Source: Thiocapsa sp. UBA6158 (lineage in GTDB: Bacteria > Pseudomonadota > Gammaproteobacteria > Chromatiales > Chromatiaceae). Taken from it: 29,669 bases of DNA. The translations under genes were made by a program, and so were the position numbers. Under the pieces are notes generated by a model. It ran no database searches. It saw only the letters and a list, made by a program, of their open reading frames with translations, and was not told the DNA's origin. The stretch's first letter is position 1. Every line of letters begins with the position of its first letter. The DNA is taken from the NCBI RefSeq assembly GCF_002423035.1, contig NZ_DIUM01000069.1, positions 1-29,669 on the forward strand. The letters run 5' to 3'. Shown here in pieces: positions 23,019 to 29,669 of this stretch.

Positions 23019-24521
23019 TCAAGCGCCCTTTGCCGACGGCAGCTTGGAGACCAGACGCAATGACACCGTCAGGCCCTCGAGCTGGTAATGCGGGCGCAGG
23101 AAGAACTTGGAGGTGTAATAGCCCGGATTACCCTCGACCTCCTCGACGACCACCTCGGCCGCGGCGAGCGGCTTCTTGGCCTTGGTGGTCTCGCTCGAAT
23201 GCGCTGGATCACCGTCGACATAGTTGAGGATCCATTTATTGAGCCAGCGCTGCATGTCCTCGCGCTCCTTGAATGAGCCGATCTTGTCGCGCACGATGCA
23301 TTTCAGATAATGCGCGAAGCGACAGGTCGCGAACAGATAGGGCAGACGCGCCGCCAGATTGGCGTTGGCGGTGGCATCCGGATCGTCGTACTCGAACGGC
23401 TTCTGCAGCGATTGGGCCCCGATGAAGGCGGCGAAGTCGGTATTCTTTTTATGGATCAACGGCATGAATCCGTTCTTCGCAAGCTCCGCCTCGCGCCGAT
23501 CGCTGATCGCGATCTCGGTCGGACATTTCATGTCGACCCCGCCATCGTCGGTCGGGAAGGTGTGGGTGGGCAGACCCTCCACCGAGCCGCCCGACTCCAC
23601 GCCGCGGATGCGCGAGCACCAGCCGAACAGCTTGAACGAGCGATTGATGTTGGTCGCCATCGCATAGGCCGAATTGGCCCAGGTGTATTTGTCGTGCAAG
23701 GCCCCGGCGGTGTCTTCCTCGAAATCGAACTCATCCACCGGATTGGTGCGCGCGCCATAGGGCAGACGGGCGAGAAAACGGGGCATGGTCAGGCCCAGAT
23801 AGCGTGAATCCTCGGATTCGCGCAGCGATCTCCAGGCGGCATATTCCGGGGTCTGGAAGATCTTGGTGAGGTCACGCGGATTGGCCAGCTCCTGCCAGCT
23901 CTCCATCTGCATGACCGAGGGCGCGACCGCGGCGATGAAGGGCGCGTGGATGGCCGCCGAGATCTTGGCGATCTCGCCAAGCAGCTCGACATCGGGCGGG
24001 CTGTGGTCGAAATAATAATCACCGACCAGACAACCGAAAGGCTCGCCGCCGAACTGGCCATATTCCTCCTCGTAGAGCTTCTTGAACAGGGGGCTCTGAT
24101 CCCAGGCGGTCCCCTTGAACTTCTTCAAGGTCTTGTGGACATCCTTCTTGGAGATGTTCATGACCCGGATCTTGAGCATCTCGTCGGTCTCGGTGTTGTT
24201 GACGAGATGATGCAGACCCCGCCAGGCCCCCTCGAGCTGCTGGAAATCCTCATGATGCAGGATGAGATTGATCTGCTCGGTGAGCTTGCGATCGATCTCG
24301 GCGATGATTGACTCGATGGTGCGCACGGCGTCGTCGGAGATGAGCGCGGTCTGCTCCAACGCCTGGGCGGCGAGGGTCCGCACCGCGTCCTCCACCGCCT
24401 CGCGTGCACGGTCGGAGCGAGGTTTGAATTCCTTCTGGAGCAGCGAGGTAAAGGCACCGGCCTCGATCGGTTCGGCGGTCGCGCTCTCCCGGGGCTGCGC
24501 TTGGGTCTCGGTCTCGGCCAT
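23019..24521 (-). CDS. tssC: TssC (VipB) T6SS large sheath protein
   Basis: This 500-residue protein is of normal length. TssC pairs with TssB to form the contractile sheath around the Hcp tube. Marks are LEGAWRGLHHLVNNTETDEM, KIRVMNISKKDVHKTLKKF, LYEEEYGQFGGEPFGCLVGD, FDHSPPDVELLGEIAKISAA and FIAAVAPSVMQMESW. The C-terminal part has YLKCIVRDKIGSFKEREDMQ and ends in a beta strand region with LEGLTVSLRLVSKLPS. The ATG at 24521 follows GGAGGAG and lies one base after the tssB stop; a frame extending to 24551 adds residues inside tssB. The near-zero gap fits the fixed pairing of both sheath subunits. Confidence 0.97.
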   Translation of the reverse strand: MAETETQAQPRESATAEPIEAGAFTSLLQKEFKPRSDRAREAVEDAVRTLAAQALEQTALISDDAVRTIESIIAEIDRKLTEQINLILHHEDFQQLEGAWRGLHHLVNNTETDEMLKIRVMNISKKDVHKTLKKFKGTAWDQSPLFKKLYEEEYGQFGGEPFGCLVGDYYFDHSPPDVELLGEIAKISAAIHAPFIAAVAPSVMQMESWQELANPRDLTKIFQTPEYAAWRSLRESEDSRYLGLTMPRFLARLPYGARTNPVDEFDFEEDTAGALHDKYTWANSAYAMATNINRSFKLFGWCSRIRGVESGGSVEGLPTHTFPTDDGGVDMKCPTEIAISDRREAELAKNGFMPLIHKKNTDFAAFIGAQSLQKPFEYDDPDATANANLAARLPYLFATCRFAHYLKCIVRDKIGSFKEREDMQRWLNKWILNYVDGDPAHSSETTKAKKPLAAAEVVVEEVEGNPGYYTSKFFLRPHYQLEGLTVSLRLVSKLPSAKGA

Positions 24522-24522
24522 T

Positions 24523-25047
24523 TTACTTCTCCTCCGCCTGGGGCTGCTCATCCGCCGGCTTCGGCGCGGCGGCGAGGGCCTGCAACAGGGTCGGATCTTG
24601 GAGCACCTTGGCGATCAACTCCTCGGCACCGCTCTTGCCGTCCATATAGGTCAAGAGGTTGGCGAGTTGGGAGCGCGCGTTGAGCAAGTTGTTCAAGGCG
24701 TCGACCTTGCGCGCGACCGCCGCAGGCGAGAAGTCATCCATACTCTCGAAGGTCAGCTCGACGTTCAGGTTCCCCTCCCCGGTCAGGGTGTTGGGCACCT
24801 GGAAGGCTACGCGCGGCTTCATCGCCTTCAATCGATCATCGAAATTGTCGACGTCGATCTCGAGCATCTTGCGATCGGCGACCGGAGGCAGGGCGTCGAC
24901 GGGCTTGCCCGAGAGATCCGCGAGGACGCCCATCACGAAGGGCAGCTGAATGGTCTTTTCGGCGCCGTAGAGTTCGACGTCATACTCGATCTGCACCCGC
25001 GGCGCCCGGTTGCGGGCGATGAACTTCTGACTGCTTTCTTTCGCCAC
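24523..25047 (-). CDS. tssB: TssB (VipA) T6SS small sheath protein
   Basis: This is a 174-residue small sheath subunit that forms heterodimers with TssC. It begins with a GTG at 25047 preceded by GAGGAGA. Family marks are SSQKFIARNRAPRVQIEYDV, IQLPFVMGVLADLSGKPV, RKMLEIDVDNFDDRLKAMKP and VELTFESMDDFSPAAVARKV. The C-terminal helix that ClpV and TagJ contact in other systems should lie around LLNARSQLANLLTYMDGKSG. The protein ends in a Pro/Glu-rich tail. A 66-base gap separates it from tssA. Confidence 0.97.
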   Translation of the reverse strand: MAKESSQKFIARNRAPRVQIEYDVELYGAEKTIQLPFVMGVLADLSGKPVDALPPVADRKMLEIDVDNFDDRLKAMKPRVAFQVPNTLTGEGNLNVELTFESMDDFSPAAVARKVDALNNLLNARSQLANLLTYMDGKSGAEELIAKVLQDPTLLQALAAAPKPADEQPQAEEK

Positions 25048-25113
25048 TGAGAGTCTCCTCGGTTTCGAATGGTCCGCGGTGTCGGGTCAACAGTAGGTGC
25101 CGCGGGACAGATA

Positions 25114-26157
25114 TCAGCTCTTGTCGTCGATCCCGCACACCTTCTGGATCTGGGGCAAGGCATCCGGGGCAAGGTCGCGCACGATGTCGACGAAGTTCCC
25201 GGTCACGAGCCGTCGGGCTCGTTGCAGCAACAAAGGAACCGGGCTCGACGGCTCGTTACGAAGGTAGTAGTCGCAGAGTCGGTCCAGGGACTGAACGACA
25301 TCCTCGCGCGAATGGATCCCGACGCCGGGATGATCCGCGGTCGATGGCGGCCGCATTTCCCGGCCCGCTTCGGCATCCGGATCGCTTTGCACCCCGGTCA
25401 TCGACGCCGGCCGGCGTTCATCGAGGCGCGCCTGCAAGACCCCCTGCATTGCGCTGAGTAGGTCCGTCAACGGCGAGAGGTCGGGCATGAGATCCGCGGA
25501 GACATGCGTGGCAAGGGCATCGCTCAGCGCTCGCGCCCCGGCAAGCGCAGAATTCGCACCCAGCGCGGCCGAGCTCAGCTCCTCCAAGTCGCAATCCTGG
25601 AAGGCCCCGGCAATGGCCGCGGTGTCGCGTGGCTGTACATCGCCGGGTGCTGTCGCCTTGCCGTCGGCAATCTCGATGTCTCGATAGGTCACGTGACCGA
25701 AGACCCGAGAGCGAATCAGCGGGGTCGTTCTCAACGGCATGAGGAGGGTGCCGTGTCCGCACAGATCGAGAAGCACATTGACCCGGGCGCCCGGATCCAT
25801 GTCCTCCTCTGGATCGAGCCCGGGATAAAGATCATCCCAAAACCCTTTAACTAATCCGGTCAATACCCCGAGCCCGGCACTCAATCCCGGAAGACCGCGT
25901 GTCTGCAGCAATGCTCGCGTCAGGAATACGGCGGGGCGCAGATCCTTGGACCGCTTGAGCAGAGCGACGGTCAAGGTATGTACATGGCGCCAATCCGGCT
26001 CCTCTGCAGGGACGAGGCTGTCGCCCATGCGACGCTCGGGCGTGCCCTCGGCCGCCTGAAGCATCGCGAGGAAGTCCGAATCGTATTCAAGATCATCCCC
26101 CGCCGGAGATTCGGCAGAGACCGGTTGGAGGAGGATGTCGAGGTCGAAGTCACTCAT
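25114..26157 (-). CDS. tssA: TssA (ImpA N-domain) T6SS assembly protein
   Basis: This is a 347-residue TssA, which primes baseplate and tube/sheath growth. The ImpA-type N-terminal domain spans about residues 5-130 (LLQPVSAESPAGDDLEYDSD; WRHVHTLTVALLKRSKDLRP; VLTGLVKGFWDDLYPG). The middle carries a short variable linker and the C-terminal part ends in CDYYLRNEPSSPVPLLLQRA and NFVDIVRDLAPDALPQIQKV, a common TssA ending. The ATG at 26157 gives the canonical N-terminus (MSDFDLDILLQPVS); a longer frame to 26199 is less likely. It is the first gene of the cluster and a possible promoter lies about 60 bases upstream. Confidence 0.93.
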   Translation of the reverse strand: MSDFDLDILLQPVSAESPAGDDLEYDSDFLAMLQAAEGTPERRMGDSLVPAEEPDWRHVHTLTVALLKRSKDLRPAVFLTRALLQTRGLPGLSAGLGVLTGLVKGFWDDLYPGLDPEEDMDPGARVNVLLDLCGHGTLLMPLRTTPLIRSRVFGHVTYRDIEIADGKATAPGDVQPRDTAAIAGAFQDCDLEELSSAALGANSALAGARALSDALATHVSADLMPDLSPLTDLLSAMQGVLQARLDERRPASMTGVQSDPDAEAGREMRPPSTADHPGVGIHSREDVVQSLDRLCDYYLRNEPSSPVPLLLQRARRLVTGNFVDIVRDLAPDALPQIQKVCGIDDKS

Positions 26158-26219
26158 CGTGTCTGCGCGCCAAGTCGGGGAGACAGCAAAAGAATCCAAG
26201 AAGACGACCGGATTCGAAT

Positions 26220-26248
26220 GCTATAGCACAGGACCCTGATCCCTGCAA
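26220..26248 (-). promoter_or_regulatory. Candidate sigma-70-like promoter of the T6SS operon
   Basis: On the minus strand TTGCAG (26243-26248) and TATAGC (26220-26225) are separated by 17 bases and lie about 60 bases before the tssA start. Both boxes are imperfect matches, so the support is spacing plus position in the only gap before the operon. Confidence 0.35.
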
Positions 26249-26329
26249 AGACGGATCGGCAATTCCCCGGCGACCCCGACGCCCGGAGCGACGTCGCGAT
26301 CCCGCCCCGAAACAGCGAGAAAAAGGTGC

Positions 26330-27628
26330 TCAAGGCACAAACAACGCCGCCACCGCCTCCGGGGCGGACGGAAAATAGAGATGCAGGTAGCTCGCCCGTA
26401 CCGGACCGAGCCGATAGAAGGGCTCGCCCGGCTGTCCGTCGGAGCGACGTCGTCCCGTGAAGGTCGGCGTCATCGGACTCTCGAGGGCTGAATGATGAAA
26501 GCTGTGCCCGCGCACTTCGCCCCCGGGCAGCTCGATCGATTCGAGGCCCAATCCGACCAGACGTGGCATCAGACGACCTTCCCCGGGCAGCAGACCGACC
26601 ATGGTGCCGCGCTCGCCGTCGCGATCGAGCAGTGACTCGAGCAGATAGAGCATACCGCCGCATTCGGCATAGATCGGCCGACCGGCGCTCGCGTGCGCCT
26701 GAAGGGAAACCTTCATGGCCTGATTTCCCTCCAGCCGCTTCAGATGCAGCTCGGGGTATCCGCCGGGCAGGTAGATGGCGTCGGCGACCACGGCGGTGTC
26801 GGCGAGCGGTGAGAATTCAACCAAGTCGGCGCCCATCGCGCGGAGCAGGTCCAGGTTCTCGGGATAGATGAAGCTGAAGGCGGCATCGCGGGCGACGCCG
26901 ATCCTGCGACCGGTCAGCAGGGGCGGCACGTCGGCGGCATCCCCGGCGGGGGGCTCGAACCGCACCGGCTCCGGGAGCCGCGCCAAGGTGGTACCGGCAA
27001 TCACCTGCGCCGCAGCGTCGAGACGCGCATCCAGGTCGGCGATCTCCTCGGCCTGGACCAAGCCAAGATGTCGGCTGGGCAGCGTCGCCTCATCCACGCG
27101 CGGCACGGCGCCGAGAAAGGCGATATCCGCCGGCATACCGGCCGCCAGCATCTCGGCATGGCGCGCACTGGCAACCCGGTTGGCGATGACGCCCGCGAAC
27201 GGGAGCTCGGATCGATAACGGGCCAGTCCGAGCGCGAGTGCGCCGAAGGTCTGGCCCATGCCGCCGGCATCGATCAGCACCGCTACCGGGGCGCCGAAGG
27301 TCTGCGCGAGGTCGGCCCCGGACGGGTTACCGTCGAAGAGTCCCATCGCCCCTTCGATCAGGATGAGATCCGCCGTGCCGGCGGCCGCGTAGAGCTTGCG
27401 CCTCGAGTCGGTCTCGCCGACCATCCAGAGATCCAGAGATTCGACGGGCGTCCCGGCGGCGCGACCGAGGATCATGGGGTCCAAGAAGTCAGGTCCGGTC
27501 TTGAAGACCTGTACCCGCCGCCCTTGGTTGCTGTGATGCCGTGCCAACGCGGCGACCAAGGTCGTCTTGCCTTGACCGGATGCGGGAGCGGCGAGAAACA
27601 GTGCGGGACAGGTTCGGGCAGTGCTCAT
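26330..27628 (-). CDS. cobB: Cobyrinate / hydrogenobyrinate a,c-diamide synthase
   Basis: This 432-residue enzyme of the CobB/CbiA family amidates the a and c side chains of the corrin ring, using glutamine and ATP. The N-terminal half is a dethiobiotin-synthetase-like ATPase, with the P-loop APASGQGKTTL (about 13-23), VQVFKTGPDFLDP and LILIEGAMGLFDG. The C-terminal half is a class I glutamine amidotransferase, with nucleophile Cys323 in ECGGMLYL and the catalytic His near 416 in ASYLHLYFPS. Both active sites look intact. The ATG at 27628 is used; a GTG one codon earlier is possible. Which substrate form is used (CobB or CbiA) cannot be decided from sequence alone. It is divergent to cobM, and no cobalamin riboswitch was recognised in the gap. 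Confidence 0.93.
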   Translation of the reverse strand: MSTARTCPALFLAAPASGQGKTTLVAALARHHSNQGRRVQVFKTGPDFLDPMILGRAAGTPVESLDLWMVGETDSRRKLYAAAGTADLILIEGAMGLFDGNPSGADLAQTFGAPVAVLIDAGGMGQTFGALALGLARYRSELPFAGVIANRVASARHAEMLAAGMPADIAFLGAVPRVDEATLPSRHLGLVQAEEIADLDARLDAAAQVIAGTTLARLPEPVRFEPPAGDAADVPPLLTGRRIGVARDAAFSFIYPENLDLLRAMGADLVEFSPLADTAVVADAIYLPGGYPELHLKRLEGNQAMKVSLQAHASAGRPIYAECGGMLYLLESLLDRDGERGTMVGLLPGEGRLMPRLVGLGLESIELPGGEVRGHSFHHSALESPMTPTFTGRRRSDGQPGEPFYRLGPVRASYLHLYFPSAPEAVAALFVP

Positions 27629-27819
27629 CACTCAAACGTCGATTCGGGCCTGTTGAAGGCGGTGAACGGGCGCGGCCGGACGCATTGCGTCCCGGTCGAC
27701 CGGCCCTCTATCCTGTCGGTTCGAGCCATCATGCTGGAAGCCTCTTCGCCGATGCAACTCAGCGCGATTCGGCAGCGAGAACACTGTCATGGGCATGGTC
27801 GATATGGGCAAGGTTCGGT

Positions 27820-28608
27820 ATGGGTAAAGTCTGGTTCGTCGGCGCCGGTCCGGGTGCGGCCGATTTGATCACAGTCCGCGGCAGTCGCCTGTTGGGAGAG
27901 GCCGGCGCCGTTCTCTACGCCGGGTCGCTGGTCTCGCAGGCCGCCCTGCAATGGGCCTCGCCCGGCTGCGACATCGCCGACTCGAAAGGAATGGACCTCG
28001 GGGCCATCACCGATTGGCTGATGAATCGGGCGCAGCGTCACGAAACGGTGGTGCGACTTCAAACCGGTGACCCGGGGCTTTACGGCGCCTTGGCCGAGAT
28101 AGCCGGACCACTGGACCGCGCCGGGATCCCGGTCGGCATCGTGCCCGGCGTCTCCTCGGCGATGGCCTCCGCAGCGGCTGCGGGGGAGACACTGACTCTC
28201 CCGGAGGTGACCCAAACGGTTATTCTCACCCGCATCGAGGGACGCACACCGATGCCCGAGCGCGAGTCACTCGATGCGCTGGCAAGCCATCGGTGCACAC
28301 TCTGTATCTTTCTCTCGATCGCCCACATCGACGCGGTCATCGACGCGCTCCACCGCGCCGGCTGGGCAGACTCCGCCCCCATGGTTGTCGTGGAGAAGGC
28401 GACCTGGCCGGGCGAGGAGCGCGTCCTGCGCGGAACGCTCGCCGACATCGCCGAGCAGTGCCGCGCGGCCGGGATCGACCGACAGGCCATGATTCTGGCC
28501 AGCCCGGCTCTGGGTGCACGCACGCGCACCGACATCGAGATGTCCCGGCTCTACGCCCCCGAGTTCGGCCACGGCTTCCGCCGTGCCGAGCCGACGCCCG
28601 AGACGTGA
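27820..28608 (+). CDS. cobM: Precorrin-4 C11-methyltransferase (CobM/CbiF)
   Basis: This 262-residue SAM-dependent tetrapyrrole methylase methylates C11 of the precorrin-4 (or cobalt-precorrin-4) ring in corrin synthesis. Visible marks are the N-terminal VWFVGAGPGAADLITVRG, VLYAGSLVSQ, the VVRLQTGDPGLYGALAE stretch, IPVGIVPGVSSAMASAAAAG and LTLPEVTQTVILTRIEGRTP, all typical of this family. The ATG at 27820 gives the canonical start MGKVWFVGAGPG; the frame is open further upstream, but that part is not conserved-looking. An out-of-frame ATGGGCAAGG lies 16 bases before it. It is divergent to the cobB-type gene and probably forms a small cobalamin gene pair. Confidence 0.94.
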   Translation: MGKVWFVGAGPGAADLITVRGSRLLGEAGAVLYAGSLVSQAALQWASPGCDIADSKGMDLGAITDWLMNRAQRHETVVRLQTGDPGLYGALAEIAGPLDRAGIPVGIVPGVSSAMASAAAAGETLTLPEVTQTVILTRIEGRTPMPERESLDALASHRCTLCIFLSIAHIDAVIDALHRAGWADSAPMVVVEKATWPGEERVLRGTLADIAEQCRAAGIDRQAMILASPALGARTRTDIEMSRLYAPEFGHGFRRAEPTPET

Positions 28609-28618
28609 GGACCCCGCG

Positions 28619-28711
28619 ATGACTGCACTCTCCGAGCTCTACAAGACCGATTTCCACGCCTGGACGATCGATCGGATCCTTGATTTCGATTTCTACCCGA
28701 ATGAGCCCTGA
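28619..28711 (+). pseudogene. DUF29-like N-terminal remnant
   Basis: This is a 30-codon frame starting 10 bases after cobM, with GAGG at normal spacing before the ATG. Its residues ELYKTDFHAWTIDR resemble the conserved beginning of DUF29 proteins (normally about 140-160 residues), then the frame ends. It is probably a truncated gene that kept its ribosome site; a genuine tiny protein is the alternative. DUF29 function is unknown. Confidence 0.55.
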
Positions 28712-28725
28712 CCCCAAAGGCTGGA

Positions 28726-28760
28726 GGCTGGGGGCTGGCGGCGACCGCCTCCGCCCAGCC
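28726..28760 (+). terminator. Possible hairpin after cobM and before aceE
   Basis: GGCTGGG and CCCAGCC bracket a GC-rich centre that contains GGCGG-cga-CCGCC. It sits between the cobM/DUF29 remnant and the aceE promoter region. No T-run follows, so intrinsic termination is uncertain. Confidence 0.3.
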
Positions 28761-28807
28761 ATACATTGACCTTCTGAATTCTTACCATTGCAAACCTGGA
28801 GCGCTGA

Positions 28808-28813
28808 TATAAT
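28808..28813 (+). promoter_or_regulatory. Candidate -10 element of aceE
   Basis: A perfect TATAAT lies 47 bases before the aceE ATG. No clear -35 box is at the right distance, so an activator may be needed or the match may be chance. Confidence 0.35.
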
Positions 28814-28860
28814 CCGCGCTTTGCCCGTGCCGACCGCTTCGACCGCTTCCGGGAAACATC

Positions 28861-29669
28861 ATGACCAACAAGCCCGATATCGATCCCCAAGAGACACAGG
28901 AATGGCTCGATTCGCTCGAGGCCGTGCTCGAGAACGAAGGCGTCGAGCGCGCCCACTTTTTGCTCGAGCGACTGATCGACAAGGCGCGCCGCTCGGGGGC
29001 TTATCTCCCGTTCACCGCCAACACCGCCTACGTGAACACCATTCCGGTGCAGCAGCAGGAGCGCTTCCCCGGCGATCGCGCGATGGAGCGACGCATCCGC
29101 TCCTTCGTGCGCTGGAACGCCATGGCCATGGTGGTGCAGGCGAACCGGCTCTCGACCGAGCTTGGGGGGCACATCTCGAGCTTCGCCTCCTCCGCCACCC
29201 TGGTCGACGTGGGCTACAACCACTTCTTCCGTGCGCGCGACAAGGATCACGGCGGCGATCTCATCTTCTTCCAGGGCCACGCGGCACCCGGCATCTATGC
29301 CCGCGCGTTTTTGGAGGGACGCATCAGCGAGGAGCAGCTCTACAACTTCCGCCAGGAGGTCGACGGCAACGGCCTATCCTCCTATCCGCACCCTTGGTTG
29401 ATGCCCAACTTCTGGCAGTTCCCGACCGTCTCGATGGGGTTGGGTCCGCTGATGGCCATCTACCAGGCGCGCTTTATGCGCTATCTGAACGACCGGGAGC
29501 TGGTCAACACGAGCGAGCGTAAGGTCTGGGCCTTCCTGGGCGACGGCGAGATGGACGAGCCCGAGTCGCTCGGCGCCATCTCCTTGGCGGCACGCGAACG
29601 TCTCGACAACCTGGTGTTCGTTGTCAACTGCAACCTGCAGCGTCTCGACGGTCCGGTACGCGGCAACGG
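28861..29669 (+). CDS. aceE: Pyruvate dehydrogenase E1 component (5' part, cut by window edge)
   Basis: The first 269 residues of the homodimeric-type E1 subunit are present. E1 decarboxylates pyruvate with thiamine diphosphate and passes the acetyl group to the lipoyl domains of E2. Visible marks are QEWLDSLEAVLENEGVERAH, IPVQQQERFPGDRAMERRIR, LGGHISSFASSATL, IFFQGHAAPGIYARAFLEGR and the thiamine diphosphate motif GDGEMDEPESLGAI (from residue 227) leading to NCNLQRLDGPVRGN. Everything in the visible part looks intact. The ATG at 28861 has a weak GGGAA ribosome site upstream. Confidence 0.97.
   Translation, partial: MTNKPDIDPQETQEWLDSLEAVLENEGVERAHFLLERLIDKARRSGAYLPFTANTAYVNTIPVQQQERFPGDRAMERRIRSFVRWNAMAMVVQANRLSTELGGHISSFASSATLVDVGYNHFFRARDKDHGGDLIFFQGHAAPGIYARAFLEGRISEEQLYNFRQEVDGNGLSSYPHPWLMPNFWQFPTVSMGLGPLMAIYQARFMRYLNDRELVNTSERKVWAFLGDGEMDEPESLGAISLAARERLDNLVFVVNCNLQRLDGPVRGN

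Noticed and set aside
27632..27819. Cobalamin riboswitch between the divergent cobalamin genes
   Set aside because: No B12-box-like conserved sequence was recognised in the 188-base gap. A covariance search would settle it.

Overview
The window is GC-rich gammaproteobacterial DNA. Its gene content and codon use suggest a purple sulfur bacterium or close relative (Chromatiaceae-like). That assignment is an inference, because no rRNA or other phylogenetic marker lies in the window. Most of the sequence is one long minus-strand locus for a type VI secretion system (T6SS), flanked on the right by cobalamin-synthesis genes and the start of aceE, and on the left by secreted-protein genes and an IS4-family insertion sequence.

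Left flank (1-4595). A partial IS4-type transposase runs off the left edge on the minus strand. Two plus-strand genes follow: an OmpA-like periplasmic/outer-membrane protein and a small secreted protein of unknown function. About 1.2 kb without a convincing gene comes next. Its right part (about 3950-4538, minus strand) resembles the 5' end of a group II intron without its reverse transcriptase.

T6SS cargo half (4596-14885, all minus). In transcription order: a peptidoglycan-binding-domain protein, a TPR/SAM-methyltransferase protein, an unrecognised 285-residue protein, VgrG, a DUF2169 protein fused to pentapeptide repeats, a second pentapeptide-repeat protein, a DUF3540 protein and a DUF4150 PAAR-like protein. 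VgrG and the PAAR-like protein would form the spike. The DUF2169 and DUF3540 proteins are probable loading or accessory factors. The peptidoglycan-binding, 285-residue and pentapeptide proteins are the best effector or accessory candidates. The first and third genes and the VgrG C-terminal tail are visibly AT-richer than their surroundings, which suggests cargo exchange.

T6SS core half (15120-26157, all minus). In transcription order: tssA, tssB, tssC, hcp, tagJ/impE-like, tssE, tssF, tssG and tssH/clpV. Spacing is tight, and several junctions overlap (tagJ/tssE, tssF/tssG, tssG/tssH). These encode the sheath, tube, baseplate and disassembly ATPase. The membrane-complex genes tssJ, tssK, tssL and tssM are not in the window and must lie elsewhere if the system works. 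A nested inverted repeat (14942-15089) separates the core and cargo halves.

Right flank (26330-29669). Cobyrinate a,c-diamide synthase (minus) and precorrin-4 C11-methyltransferase (plus) are divergently arranged cobalamin genes. A 30-codon DUF29-like remnant follows. The window ends inside aceE, the E1 subunit of pyruvate dehydrogenase.

The long plus-strand open frames opposite tssH and the pentapeptide genes are high-GC shadows, not genes.
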